The notes: generated from the letters alone by a model not told the origin. A stretch of 64,000 bases of DNA from Chitinophaga silvatica (GCF_003419895.1 NZ_QPMM01000007.1:124001-188000), one strand, 5' to 3'; positions 26,364 to 35,938 are shown, counted from the stretch's first letter. Made by a program: numbers and translations.

Positions 26364-27407
26364 ATGCGCAAATTCCTGTACCTGGCACTAATAACATTAC
26401 TATGCAGTTCTGTTACTAAGGCTACCCCTGTCAAAGACAGCACCGAAATTTTTGAAGCTCTGTATGAAAAATACATTGATTCAGTGAACAATTCATTACA
26501 CTTTGAAAAAGGAATCATCCAATTAGCCGGAGGAAAAGCTACCATCAATATCCCTCCGGGATTCAGATTTCTAAACAGTCAGGAAAGTGAGAAGGTATTG
26601 GTACAAATCTGGAATAATCCGCCAGACCAGGCCAAAAATGTATTGGGAATGATTTTTCCTGAAAATACCGGTCCGCTTACTGATAGTACCTACGCTTTTG
26701 TAGTAAAATTCGAAGACCTTGGATTTATTAAAGATGATGATGCAGAGAAGATTGATTATGACGAGATGCTAAAGAATATCCATGACGGTGAAGCTGAAGA
26801 GAATAAAGCCAGAGAGGCAGCCGGATATTCAAGATTTCACCTCGTTGGTTGGGCTCAGAAACCATTCTATGATAAAGAGAAAAAAGTACTGCATTGGGCT
26901 AAAGAAATCGAATTCGGTAACGGTAAAGAAGTACATACCCTTAATTACAATATCCGAATTTTAGGAAGACATGGAGTACTCTCCCTGAATGCAGTATGTA
27001 CTATGGAGGAACTACCATTGGTAAAAGCCAATATCAACAAAGTATTAACCATGGCCCAGTTTACTGACGGTAATGCCTACGCCGATTTTGATCCCAAAGT
27101 AGATAAGATTGCAGCATGGACAATTGGTGGACTGGTAGCTGGTAAAGTATTAGCAAAAGCAGGGTTCTTTGTCATTATCCTAAAGTATTTAGGTGCTTTT
27201 TGGAAATTCATCCTGTTAGGCATTGCAGCTTGTTTTGGTTTTATTAAGAAATTATTCAAGCGTAAAGGAAGTACCTCTGAAGAGGTTGTTACTACAGGTG
27301 AAGTACCAGCTGGTGAAGAAACACCAGCTAGTGATGAAGCTTCATTACCTTCGGAAGAGAAACCATCAACAGAATCAGATAATACCCCTCCACAGTTACC
27401 TTCTTAA
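26364..27407 (+). CDS. DUF2167-family membrane protein
   Basis: This 347-residue protein has a signal peptide (to about residue 19), a large periplasmic domain with family patterns (INIPPGFRFLNSQES, MIFPENTGPLTDSTYAFVVK, GYSRFHLVGWAQKPFYDKE then KVLHWAKEIEF), membrane segments at about 245-300 (WTIGGLVAGKVLAKAGFFVI; FWKFILLGIAACFGFI) and a charged low-complexity Glu/Pro tail. Members are widespread in Gram-negatives with no established function. The ATG at 26364 replaces an upstream TTG at 26328. Confidence 0.88.
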   Translation: MRKFLYLALITLLCSSVTKATPVKDSTEIFEALYEKYIDSVNNSLHFEKGIIQLAGGKATINIPPGFRFLNSQESEKVLVQIWNNPPDQAKNVLGMIFPENTGPLTDSTYAFVVKFEDLGFIKDDDAEKIDYDEMLKNIHDGEAEENKAREAAGYSRFHLVGWAQKPFYDKEKKVLHWAKEIEFGNGKEVHTLNYNIRILGRHGVLSLNAVCTMEELPLVKANINKVLTMAQFTDGNAYADFDPKVDKIAAWTIGGLVAGKVLAKAGFFVIILKYLGAFWKFILLGIAACFGFIKKLFKRKGSTSEEVVTTGEVPAGEETPASDEASLPSEEKPSTESDNTPPQLPS

Positions 27408-27416
27408 AATCATTTC

Positions 27417-27445
27417 AGGGCAGGAATTAATTTCCTGCCCTTTTT
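27417..27445 (+). terminator. Intrinsic terminator
   Basis: AGGGCAGGAA (27417-27426) pairs with TTCCTGCCCT (27432-27441), loop TTAAT, followed by a T-run to 27445. It ends the DUF2167 transcript. Confidence 0.92.
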
Positions 27446-27517
27446 GTTAATAACCCACTCTGCCTTTAAACAACATTTACCAGAAGTAGTGTGTTATCCT
27501 TATCAAAAAATAAGGAT

Positions 27518-28555
27518 ATGAGACGTTTAAAAGTTATTCTCACTGTTGCATTAATGTTAGCCTCTGCTATTAGTATTGCCTGTACCAGAGTCGTATACAA
27601 AGGACTAAATCATGAAATACTAACAGCAAGGTCCATGGACTGGAGTGAGGATATTGGCACTAACTTATGGATTTTTCCCAGAGGAATGCAACGCAATGGA
27701 GAGGCAGGAACCAATTCTATCAAATGGACTTCCAAATACGGAAGTGTAATTGCAAGTGCTTATGAAATCAGTAGTTCAGATGGCATGAATGAAAAAGGCC
27801 TGGTAGCTAATCTATTATGGTTAGGAGAATCCGAATTTCCGGTAAGAGATACCAAAATCCCTGGACTAACCATTGCAGCCTGGGTGCAATATGTTTTAGA
27901 TAACTTTGCTACTGTCAGCGAGGTGGTAGATGCTACCAGAAGAAATACCTTCCAGATAATTTCTGATGATGTTCCAGGTCAGAATCGGTTAGCTACCCTG
28001 CATTTATCGATCTCAGATCCTTCAGGAGATAATGCAGTTTTTGAGTTTATAAAAGGGAAGGTGGTTATTCATCACGATACCTCTTATATTGTAATGACCA
28101 ATTCACCTACTTATGATCAGCAACTGGCTTTAAACGAATATTGGAAACAAATAGGCGGTACTGTTTTTCTGCCGGGTACCAACAGGGCTGCTGATCGTTT
28201 TGTAAGAGCATCATTTTATATTAATGCTATACCGCGTACAGATAATACCAGGGTAACCGTGGCTAGTGTTTTCAGTGTAATCCGTAATTGCTCAGTACCT
28301 TATGGTATTTCAACTCCGGGGCAACCAAATATTTCGTCTACCCGCTGGCGTTCTGTATCAGATCAAAAGAACCTTGTATATTTCTTTGAAACAGCGCTGA
28401 CGCCTAATACCTTTTGGGTAAACTTTAAGGATATAGATTTTAGTGAGGCTGGTGGTGTAAAGAAGTTGAGCCTGGTGAATGGGGAAACTTATGCCGGCAA
28501 TGCTGTGGCATCATTTGTACCATCTAAGCCTTTCCAGTTCCTTGGTAAAAATTAA
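27518..28555 (+). CDS. Linear amide C-N hydrolase (choloylglycine hydrolase-like Ntn hydrolase)
   Basis: This 345-residue exported Ntn hydrolase has a signal peptide that ends at Ala21, so cleavage would expose Cys22 (CTRVVYKG) as the N-terminal nucleophile, as in penicillin V acylase and bile-salt hydrolase. Other family patterns: LTARSMDWSEDIGTNLWIFP, the DGMNEKGLVANLLWL segment, and MTNSPTYDQQL. Substrates in the family are N-acyl amides (penicillin V, conjugated bile acids, acyl-homoserine lactones); this one cannot be chosen from sequence. ATG at 27518 follows TAAGGA; in-frame GTG at 27491 is less likely. The MFS exporter starts 5 nt after. Confidence 0.92.
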   Translation: MRRLKVILTVALMLASAISIACTRVVYKGLNHEILTARSMDWSEDIGTNLWIFPRGMQRNGEAGTNSIKWTSKYGSVIASAYEISSSDGMNEKGLVANLLWLGESEFPVRDTKIPGLTIAAWVQYVLDNFATVSEVVDATRRNTFQIISDDVPGQNRLATLHLSISDPSGDNAVFEFIKGKVVIHHDTSYIVMTNSPTYDQQLALNEYWKQIGGTVFLPGTNRAADRFVRASFYINAIPRTDNTRVTVASVFSVIRNCSVPYGISTPGQPNISSTRWRSVSDQKNLVYFFETALTPNTFWVNFKDIDFSEAGGVKKLSLVNGETYAGNAVASFVPSKPFQFLGKN

Positions 28556-28560
28556 TCCTG

Positions 28561-30099
28561 ATGGGTAATATCGCTTTAAATAGTGCGGCAGGCAGATGGG
28601 TGATGGCTTCTACCATCATGGCATCTGCCATGGCCTTTATAGATGCTACTGCATTGAATGTTGTATTACCTGCACTCCAAAGAAGTATGGGCGCCACAGG
28701 CGCTCAATTATTCTGGGTATTAAATGCCTATTTGCTGATGCTGGCTGCCTTAATTCTAATAGGCGGTGCCTTGGGCGATAAATTGGGTAGAAAGAAAATC
28801 TTTATGATTGGTATTGCCATTTTTATTTTTGGATCAGCCGCCTGTGGCTTATCCGGAACTATTGCATTACTAATCATATTCAGAGTAATTCAGGGCATTG
28901 GTGGGGCTTTAATGATACCTGGTAGTTTATCATTAATTACCTCCTCAATTAATGACAAGGAAAGAGGTAGTGCAATTGGCACCTGGTCGGCCGTTACAAC
29001 CCTGGTTACGATGGGTGGACCAATATTGGGCGGTGTTTTAGCCGATGCCGGCTTATGGCGATATATCTTCTTTATTAATGTGCCCATAGGTATCATTGCA
29101 TTATTGATCTTAGCCACTAAGGTAGCTGAGAATAAAGATGAAGAAGATAATGGAAAGATCGATTATCTCGGCGCTGTGCTGATAGCATGCGGACTCGCCT
29201 TACTAACCTTCGGATTTCTGCGAATGCCGGAGAAAGGGTTCAGGGATCCTTTCGTTTATGGATCAATTATAGGTGGAATCGTTTTTATGCTTGCATTTAT
29301 CCGGGCAGAACAGAAAAGTTCAAACCCAATGATGCCTTTATCGCTTTTCCGTAACAGAACCTTCAGCGGTTGCAATCTGCTTACCCTGTTTTTATACGCC
29401 GGGTTAAATGGAGGGATGCTCTTTTTGTCATTGAATATGATTCAGGTGCAGGGTTATACCCAAACCCAGTCGGGCCTGTCGTTTCTTCCATTTACAGTAT
29501 TAATGATCCTGATAGCCAGAGTAGCAGGAGGGCTGGCTGATAAATGGGGGCCACGCTTATTTCTGACTTTCGGACCAATGATAGCGGGAACTGGATTGCT
29601 GATGCTTTCCCTGGTAGACCAGACAAATGGATATAGCGATTATTGGAGCACCTTTTTTCCCGGTATCTGTGTACTTGGGCTGGGAATGTCTTTCACCGTT
29701 GCTCCATTAACTGCTACGGTTATGGGGTCGTTACCAGATCATCTTTCGGGAATTGCTTCCGGAACAAATAATGCGATAAGCAGAATTGCCGGGGTATTTG
29801 CCGTGGCAATATTTGGAGCTTTGGTCTCCTTGTTTTTCATCAATACGTTGATGCAACAATTGCATGTGCTAAATCTCGATACTACTGCCTATAATGAAAT
29901 TATGGCGCAGGCAGCAAATCTCGGTAATGCCAAAGTACCAGATAATATACCAGCCAGCGAACATGCCGCGATAGTTACATCGTACCATAAAAGTTTTATT
30001 AATGCCTATCAGAAGATTATGCTGCTGGCTGGTATATTGGGGTATGCAGGTGGACTCACCGGCTTCATATTTATCAGGAGAACCCAGGAAAAAAGCTAA
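28561..30099 (+). CDS. MFS multidrug exporter, DHA2 (EmrB/QacA) family
   Basis: This 512-residue inner-membrane protein has about 14 predicted helices. The motif-A region is GDKLGRKKIFMIG and motif C is TMGGPILGGVLADAG (usual gxxxGPxxGG). An ALNVVLPALQRSMG start is typical of the DHA2 branch. It begins 5 nt after the Ntn hydrolase, so the two are co-expressed: perhaps hydrolysis of an acylated amide outside combined with export of a toxic product. Its stop overlaps the convergent MBL-fold gene (CTAA, 30096-30099). Confidence 0.93.
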   Translation: MGNIALNSAAGRWVMASTIMASAMAFIDATALNVVLPALQRSMGATGAQLFWVLNAYLLMLAALILIGGALGDKLGRKKIFMIGIAIFIFGSAACGLSGTIALLIIFRVIQGIGGALMIPGSLSLITSSINDKERGSAIGTWSAVTTLVTMGGPILGGVLADAGLWRYIFFINVPIGIIALLILATKVAENKDEEDNGKIDYLGAVLIACGLALLTFGFLRMPEKGFRDPFVYGSIIGGIVFMLAFIRAEQKSSNPMMPLSLFRNRTFSGCNLLTLFLYAGLNGGMLFLSLNMIQVQGYTQTQSGLSFLPFTVLMILIARVAGGLADKWGPRLFLTFGPMIAGTGLLMLSLVDQTNGYSDYWSTFFPGICVLGLGMSFTVAPLTATVMGSLPDHLSGIASGTNNAISRIAGVFAVAIFGALVSLFFINTLMQQLHVLNLDTTAYNEIMAQAANLGNAKVPDNIPASEHAAIVTSYHKSFINAYQKIMLLAGILGYAGGLTGFIFIRRTQEKS

Positions 30100-30842
30100 T
30101 TCCATTCCATTGCTTCGCCAGCTTTTAGAAAACTTATATCTACCGATTGTTCACTGGCTGCAGTTTTTAAATTCCCGACCACATCAGGGTACTCTTCATA
30201 TACTCCTGGCTTATTGAAGCCATAATGTATTGGAATTAAGGTAGCCGCATTTAGTATATGCGCCGCCGTTACAGCCTGTAAAGGAGTTAAGGTGCCTGGC
30301 ACGGGGCTGGCTGGTTTCACGAAACGCATAATGGTTCCATTTACAGGTAGTAGTACGGCATTAAAGGACTGATACTTTTTACCAATGGCCCAGAACTGAT
30401 TATGCCATATGGTATCTCCGCCATGTAAAATGCGATGGTTTCCATGTTCAACTACCCATGAAACTTGTTTTTCTCCTATTCCGTCCATCGCAAATACTGG
30501 AGTAATAGATACTTTGCCATCTGTAAATGGCTCGTCCAGTTCTAAAGATAGAATTTGAGTAAGCCCGTCTTCTTTCAATATATCCGCAAATGATGAAGAA
30601 GCGATGATCTTTCCATCTGGCTTTAGCATTTTAAGAATCAGGTCTTTATCGTAATGATCTTTATGTATGTGTGTGATCATGATATAGTCTGCCTTTTCTT
30701 CATGGCTGAAGCGATAGCTGGCATCCGGATTATCAATTACAAAGTATTTTCCATTGCTGAAATTCTCGACTGCATCAATCAGAATAGTGCGATTGGCGGT
30801 GGTGATTTTTGCGCCGGCCCATCCTAAACGTTGAACTTTCAT
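30096..30842 (-). CDS. MBL-fold metallohydrolase (UlaG-like)
   Basis: This 248-residue protein has the metal motif HIHKDH (His58, His60, Asp62, His63), a later GGDTIWHN motif and HYGFNKP at the end of the fold. It lacks a signal peptide. UlaG-like proteins cleave lactones or phosphoesters; the substrate is unknown. I use ATG at 30842 (MKVQRLGWAG), eight codons after an upstream ATG. It is divergent from the LysR regulator, the usual arrangement for a regulator controlling its neighbour. Confidence 0.9.
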   Translation of the reverse strand: MKVQRLGWAGAKITTANRTILIDAVENFSNGKYFVIDNPDASYRFSHEEKADYIMITHIHKDHYDKDLILKMLKPDGKIIASSSFADILKEDGLTQILSLELDEPFTDGKVSITPVFAMDGIGEKQVSWVVEHGNHRILHGGDTIWHNQFWAIGKKYQSFNAVLLPVNGTIMRFVKPASPVPGTLTPLQAVTAAHILNAATLIPIHYGFNKPGVYEEYPDVVGNLKTAASEQSVDISFLKAGEAMEWN

Positions 30843-30879
30843 AGTTAGTTTATTTTGTTGAATCAAAAGTACACTGCAC

Positions 30880-30903
30880 TGAATTATGAGAAAAGTGAAT
30901 TAT
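30880..30903 (+). promoter_or_regulatory. Direct repeats in the MBL-fold / LysR divergent promoter
   Basis: TGAATTAT occurs at 30880-30887 and 30896-30903, 16 bp apart (start to start), in the 87-bp divergent region. A related TTGAATCA lies nearby at about 30858. This could be the LysR binding site that controls both genes, though it is not a classical T-N11-A dyad. Confidence 0.4.
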
Positions 30904-30929
30904 TTTTGATATAATAATGAGTATTTCTA

Positions 30930-31805
30930 ATGATTACCTTACAGCATCTTCAAATTGTTCGTCGCATTATTACAGAGGGCTCAGTAACTAAGGCGTCTCA
31001 GAAACTGCATCTTACACAATCTGCTCTCAGTCATCAGATCAGGGATCTGGAAAGTATGTTGGGGCTCCAATTGTTTTATCGTTCCGGTAAAAGAATGATT
31101 CTCACGGAAGCGGGAAGAAAAGTACTTGAACAGGCAGAAGCAGTTTTGCCAATGATGGATAATCTAAAGACCGAATTACAAATGCTGAAAGAGGGTCGAA
31201 AGCAAACCATCAGAATCAGCACGGAGTGTTATACCACTTACCATTGGTTGCCAGGAATATTGCAGATATTTCAGGAATTACACCCTGAGGTAACTGTGCA
31301 AATAGTAATACCGGCAACTCAGCGGCCCATGAAATGCCTGGAAGACGGACAGCTGGATCTTGCTATTGTTAGCAGAACCAAGACTAATGATAATTTCCGG
31401 TATACTCCCTTGTTTGATGACGAATTAGTGGCAGTTATGAGCCCCAGACATAGCTTAGCTGCTCAGAAAAAAATTAAGAATTCTCATATAAAAGATGAAA
31501 CCGTTCTCGTATACAATTTTGGAAATAACACTGGTTCAGTATTGGAAAGTTATCTTCAACTGAGTCCACCTAAAAAAATTATGGCAGTTCCTTTAACAGA
31601 GGCAATTATTGAAATGGTGAAAGCTAATATGGGTATCACTGTGATGGCCAGATGGGCTGTACAACCTTATTTATGCGATCAGCTTACCCTTGTACCACTC
31701 GAATCTCCACTTCGTAAGCGCCGTTGGTATGCCTGTACTCATAAAGAAGTAAATGAACCGCTGAAACAGTTGTCGATGCTTATCAGGCAAAGACTTAAAG
31801 CATAG
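30930..31805 (+). CDS. LysR-family transcriptional regulator (MetR-like)
   Basis: This 291-residue LysR protein has an N-terminal winged helix (LQIVRRIITEGSVTKASQKL, LTQSALSHQIRDLESMLGLQ) and a type 2 periplasmic-binding effector domain (TIRISTECYTTYHWLPGILQ to VMARWAVQPYL). The effector domain start resembles MetR, whose coinducer is homocysteine; that is only a similarity. It probably controls the divergent metallohydrolase. Confidence 0.92.
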   Translation: MITLQHLQIVRRIITEGSVTKASQKLHLTQSALSHQIRDLESMLGLQLFYRSGKRMILTEAGRKVLEQAEAVLPMMDNLKTELQMLKEGRKQTIRISTECYTTYHWLPGILQIFQELHPEVTVQIVIPATQRPMKCLEDGQLDLAIVSRTKTNDNFRYTPLFDDELVAVMSPRHSLAAQKKIKNSHIKDETVLVYNFGNNTGSVLESYLQLSPPKKIMAVPLTEAIIEMVKANMGITVMARWAVQPYLCDQLTLVPLESPLRKRRWYACTHKEVNEPLKQLSMLIRQRLKA

Positions 31806-32278
31806 AAGGGTTATATGAAATTTGAATAGAATTATTTTATTGAAATGATGGATGGAAGAAGAATCCAATTGTCTTTGAAACTTTGGTATACTTAATTATT
31901 TAGGTAGATGATTAAATATGATAGTAAGAAGTTTCGGTTTTCTGGTATTTAATAATGCAGACAAACATTTTTTTCTTTTATTGATAATCTTGGTTTAGTG
32001 CATGTATAGATGTGTTCACAGATAGTATTCCAATCTTTTTTATTCATTCGATTTTAACTATTAAATTGAAGAACAATTGTTTATTAATAGCTGCCCATAC
32101 TATTAGCCTAAAAATTCAATCAATGCTCCAAAATTAGTTTTGATTCTCTCAGAAATTATTATAGCTTTATCACTAACTGTAGCTTAATCGTTTAAGCCTT
32201 GATTTCCACGAATGAAAACACTATGCCAGTAAGTAGATATACTAGTACCGCTGGTATACAAAGCAAACTACTATCAGT
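31806..32278. other. AT-rich intergenic region upstream of the GH116 gene
   Basis: No open reading frame of coding character is visible on either strand. The only element I can support is the LacI-type palindrome at 32183-32196, listed separately. The length (473 bp) is long for this genome and leaves room for a leader transcript. Confidence 0.5.
32183..32196 (+). promoter_or_regulatory. LacI-type operator upstream of GH116
   Basis: CTTAATCGTTTAAG is a 14-bp near-palindrome with a central CG, one base different from the site in front of the lacI gene (CTTAAACGTTTAAG). It ends 82 nt before the GH116 start. It may place GH116 in the same regulon, or belong to another LacI-family protein. Confidence 0.55.
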
Positions 32279-34828
32279 ATGAACAAACGCAATAACCGAC
32301 GTTCTTTTTTACGAAATGTAGCTGTAACCTGTTTAGGAGCTTCCGCCATACCCGCCGTGGCCAGCGCTGCAACTCAGCAGAAGAATGCTGAAAAGCCCAT
32401 AGCTCCACGACGCTTCAATGATACTTACAAAGGAAAAAACAATAATAGAATAGCATTTCCAATTGGTGGAATAGGAACCGGCATGTTTTGCCTGGAAGGA
32501 ACTGGTGCTATCTCACATATGTCTATTCGCCATAACCCGGAAATCTTTTACGAACCAACTCTATTTGCCGCTTTATCTGTAAAAGGGAAACCTGCTTATG
32601 CCAGAGTACTGGAAGGACTGGTGCCCGACTGGAAAAAATTCGGCCAGCGCGATACTGGCTTAGGTGGTACCGGCGGTGCAAGCTGGGGCTTGCCGCGCTA
32701 CCACTCCGCTGAATTCTCCAGCCACTTCCCGTTTGCAGAAGTTAAGCTGCAGGACCCCGATGTACCAATTGCAGTTACAATAAAAGGCTGGAGCCCATTT
32801 ATTCCGGGCGATGAAGACCATGCAAGTATGCCGGTAGGTGGATTAGAATATCAGATAACCAACAAAGGTTTGCAAACTGAAGAATTCATATTTTCCTATC
32901 ATGCCCGTAATTTTATGAGGCAGGCAGACAATGGACATACTATAAAGCCTATACGAAACGGATTTGTATTGTCGCAGGATGCTATGCCCAATGCTGCCGA
33001 GAAGAAAGGAGAGTTTGCTATTTATACAACCAGTGAAGCAGTAGTAGATCACTGCTGGTTCAGAGGTGGATGGTTTGATCCACTCACGATGGTATGGAAT
33101 ACTATTTCAGATGCTGAAACCAGAAATTCAGCACCCGTTGAAAATGATGCTCCTGGCGGATCTTTATATGTATCGTTTAAATTGAAACCTGGAGAACAAA
33201 AGACTATCAGGCTATTAATGGCATGGTATGTTCCGGATTCGAGATTACGGATCGGAGATGATGCCAGCGGTAAAAGCAGTGCTACTACCTTCTATAAACC
33301 CTGGTATAGCAAACGTTTCGCCAATATAGAAGAAGTAGCACAATACTGGGAACAACAATACGATCAACTAAAAAGTAACACTCAATTATTCTCTGATACA
33401 TTTTATAAAAGTTCTTTACCCGCCGAGGTACTCGAAGCTGTAGCCGCAAATCTTACTATCCTGAAATCGCCCACCGTCATGCGACAGGCAGATGGTAGGT
33501 TCTGGTGCTGGGAAGGTAGCGGCGATAACTGGGGAAGCTGCCATGGTTCCTGCACACACGTGTGGAATTATGCGCAGGCTGTGCCTCATCTGTTCCCGGC
33601 CCTGGAAAGAAGCCTACGACATACCGAATTTAATGAAAACCAAAACGCAGAAGGACATCAGGGCTTTCGTGCTAACATTCCAATCTCTCCCTTAGTGCAT
33701 AATTTCCATTCGGCCGCAGACGGACAACTGGGTGGAATTATGAAAGTATACCGCGAATGGCGTATTAGCGGTGATAATAACTGGTTGGCTCAGATTTTCC
33801 CACTGGTGAAGATAAGTATGGATTACTGTATTAAAACCTGGGACCCTAAACGAAAAGGGGTTATAGAAGAGCCACATCACAATACTTACGACATTGAATT
33901 CTGGGGGCCAACCAGTATGGCTACCTCTTTTTATCTGGGTGCGCTTACTGCATTTATTCGGATGAACGAACATCTGAAGCAGGATGCTGCTACCTATCAG
34001 ACGTTATTGAACAATGGAAAGCTTTACCTGGAGCAGGAGCTGTATAATGGTGAGTTCTTTATTCAGCAGATTAAATGGACTGGCTTACAGGCTCCTGACC
34101 CGGTAAAGGCACAATCATTCGCTACACAGTATGCTCCTGAAGCAGTGGAGCTTCTGAAAAAGGAAGGACCTAAATATCAATATGGCAAAGGATGTTTATC
34201 CGACGGTATTTTAGGATCATGGATCGCAAAAGTATGCGGACTGGATGAACCAATTGATACCAATAAAATAAAAAGTCATTTGGTTGCGGTACATAAATAC
34301 AATTTCAAAAAAGATCTTAGTAAACATTCTAATCCTCAACGCCCCACTTTTGCGTTAGGTGAAGAAGGTGGATTGTTACTGTGTTCCTGGCCTAAAGGAG
34401 GTAAACTTTCATTGCCATTTGTTTATAGTAATGAAGTTTGGACAGGTATCGAATATCAGGCGGCGTCGCATCTGATTTTTCACGGAGAAGTAAATAAGGG
34501 CCTTGAAATTGTAAAAGCCTGCCGTCAGCGTTATGATGGTACGGTACGCAATCCGTTTAATGAATATGAATGCGGCCATTGGTATGCAAGAGCTATGTCG
34601 AGCTATGGTTTGTTACAGGCCTTAACAGGTATGCGATACGATGCGGTAGATAAAACTTTATATATTGATTCAAAAGTTGGAGATTTTACCAGCTTTATAT
34701 CTACGAACACAGGTTTTGGAACAGTAAGTTATCAAAAAGGAATAGTATCACTGAAAGTTGCAAAAGGTGAGATAGCAGTAAAACGGGCTATGGTAGCGGG
34801 AAAAGCATTAGGTATTCAAAAGGTTTGA
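32279..34828 (+). CDS. GH116-family glycoside hydrolase (GBA2-like), Tat-exported
   Basis: This 849-residue enzyme has a twin-arginine signal (NRRSFLRNVAVTCLG). It begins with the family pattern IAFPIGGIGTGMFCLEGTGA, followed by the GBA2-type N-terminal beta domain (to about 360) and the (alpha/alpha)6 DUF608 catalytic domain (FWCWEGSGDNWGSCHGSCTH; EPHHNTYDIEFWGPTS; ECGHWYARAMSSYGLL). The Asp of NTYD occupies the position I would expect for the acid/base. Known GH116 enzymes remove beta-linked glucose, xylose or N-acetylglucosamine. It is a single gene with its own terminator and a LacI-type site upstream. Confidence 0.9.
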   Translation: MNKRNNRRSFLRNVAVTCLGASAIPAVASAATQQKNAEKPIAPRRFNDTYKGKNNNRIAFPIGGIGTGMFCLEGTGAISHMSIRHNPEIFYEPTLFAALSVKGKPAYARVLEGLVPDWKKFGQRDTGLGGTGGASWGLPRYHSAEFSSHFPFAEVKLQDPDVPIAVTIKGWSPFIPGDEDHASMPVGGLEYQITNKGLQTEEFIFSYHARNFMRQADNGHTIKPIRNGFVLSQDAMPNAAEKKGEFAIYTTSEAVVDHCWFRGGWFDPLTMVWNTISDAETRNSAPVENDAPGGSLYVSFKLKPGEQKTIRLLMAWYVPDSRLRIGDDASGKSSATTFYKPWYSKRFANIEEVAQYWEQQYDQLKSNTQLFSDTFYKSSLPAEVLEAVAANLTILKSPTVMRQADGRFWCWEGSGDNWGSCHGSCTHVWNYAQAVPHLFPALERSLRHTEFNENQNAEGHQGFRANIPISPLVHNFHSAADGQLGGIMKVYREWRISGDNNWLAQIFPLVKISMDYCIKTWDPKRKGVIEEPHHNTYDIEFWGPTSMATSFYLGALTAFIRMNEHLKQDAATYQTLLNNGKLYLEQELYNGEFFIQQIKWTGLQAPDPVKAQSFATQYAPEAVELLKKEGPKYQYGKGCLSDGILGSWIAKVCGLDEPIDTNKIKSHLVAVHKYNFKKDLSKHSNPQRPTFALGEEGGLLLCSWPKGGKLSLPFVYSNEVWTGIEYQAASHLIFHGEVNKGLEIVKACRQRYDGTVRNPFNEYECGHWYARAMSSYGLLQALTGMRYDAVDKTLYIDSKVGDFTSFISTNTGFGTVSYQKGIVSLKVAKGEIAVKRAMVAGKALGIQKV

Positions 34829-34846
34829 TAAAACATTAATATTGAG

Positions 34847-34889
34847 AAGTGCTGCAAATTATCAGATGTGATATTTTCAGCACTTTTTT
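34847..34889 (+). terminator. Intrinsic terminator after GH116
   Basis: AAGTGCTG (34847-34854) pairs with CAGCACTT (34878-34885), with an inner TATCA/TGATA stem, followed by a T-run to 34889. Confidence 0.85.
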
Positions 34890-35077
34890 GTGCACACTAG
34901 TTCTTCATAATGTTCCAGAGAATCGTTTGCGTTCATACATCAATTCTTATTTTACATTTATTACTTATCTCAAAGAATTATTAATATTCTATTCAAGACT
35001 GGTATCAATTATAAAATAGATAACTGTTTTTAGTAATTATTTTTAATCTGATTTTAATTAGTATTCCTAATATTTTT

Positions 35078-35108
35078 TTTGGGGAATAATACATTAGTAG
35101 TATACTTG
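35078..35108 (+). promoter_or_regulatory. Bacteroidota-type promoter without an obvious gene
   Basis: TTTG (35078-35081), a 19-nt spacer and TATACTTG (35101-35108; consensus TAnnTTTG, 7 of 8) make one of the best -33/-7 matches in the window. Transcription would start near 35115, 870 nt before the next convincing gene. Confidence 0.55.
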
Positions 35109-35521
35109 CAACTCTAATTATCAAGTAGGTAGAAAATAAACAGTATTAATAGGAGAGTATTAAAAGAAGTATTTATTGAACGTTTTGAAATAACGATTAT
35201 CTCATAAATACCTGATATAATTCTTCTCATAGTATAAAAGCAACATGAGCAAAATCCTTATATTGTTTGATGTCTCTGTAGTATCCTGTGATTGTACATT
35301 TGAAGGCATTAATCCCCCAAAAGAAAATCGAAATTTTCCAACTGTAATTTTATGTTCTCGATTTTCGTGTGTCCTGAGCAGAGTGTTTCATTCTATTGCC
35401 CGGATGAAGCGATTCAGTTCAATATTTTCTGTAGTGACCATAAAGAGTAGGAGCAATTTGGTTGCAACTACATAATGGTATCAACTAATCATTCAAACAG
35501 ATCATAACTGCCACAATATTT

Positions 35522-35542
35522 TAAGTACTCGGTGAGTACTTA
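35522..35542. repeat. Perfect 9-bp inverted repeat
   Basis: TAAGTACTC and GAGTACTTA flank a GGT loop. No T-tract follows, so it looks more like a protein-binding site or a short RNA hairpin than a terminator. Confidence 0.6.
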
Positions 35543-35868
35543 GAGTGTCATCCAGGCATTCAGGTTTTACCCCATATATCCGGTACGTTGGAATAGCACA
35601 GCTGATCTAAATTTATTAAAGATATTTATTCCTTTTGTTATTGGTATTTATAATACTAGTAAGGACTCGCGCATTTGTAAGATGTGTGTACTATTATAGG
35701 AAATAGAACCCCAAAAAATTCTACTTCCCTGACTTTTACTATAAGAAAAATGAGTTTCGATTATATATGGGCACTTCAAAAGTGTATTGAAGTACCTAAT
35801 TAATTTTAGGAGGTATTGATAACTGGCAATACATAGAATAACCCGGCAGATTGAGTTAGTTAGTTATT

Positions 35869-35890
35869 ATAAGAGTTTAGGAACTCTTAT
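35869..35890. repeat. Perfect 9-bp inverted repeat ahead of a strong ribosome site
   Basis: ATAAGAGTT (35869-35877) and AACTCTTAT (35882-35890) flank TAGG. Three nt downstream begins GGAGGGAG, an unusually strong Shine-Dalgarno for this genome. Confidence 0.55.
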
Positions 35891-35905
35891 TCGGAGGGAG
35901 TGATT

Positions 35906-35938
35906 ATGTTGTTAGAAGAAGCCGGTATTTTGAATTGA
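35906..35938 (+). CDS. Ten-codon open frame (possible leader peptide)
   Basis: ATG at 35906 follows GGAGGGAG by 7 nt and encodes MLLEEAGILN before TGA. It could be a leader peptide for the two genes downstream or the relic of a gene start. The strong ribosome site is the only support. Confidence 0.25.
   Translation: MLLEEAGILN

Noticed and set aside
30096..30099. CTAA overlaps of convergent stop codons (also at 19125-19128) as a regulatory signal
   Set aside because: Four-base convergent stop overlaps are common in compact genomes and need no special function.
35245..35475. 76-codon open frame as a gene
   Set aside because: Serine-rich, no recognisable motif, no ribosome site, and protein-like segments also appear on the opposite strand. 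Kept only as part of the AT-rich region.
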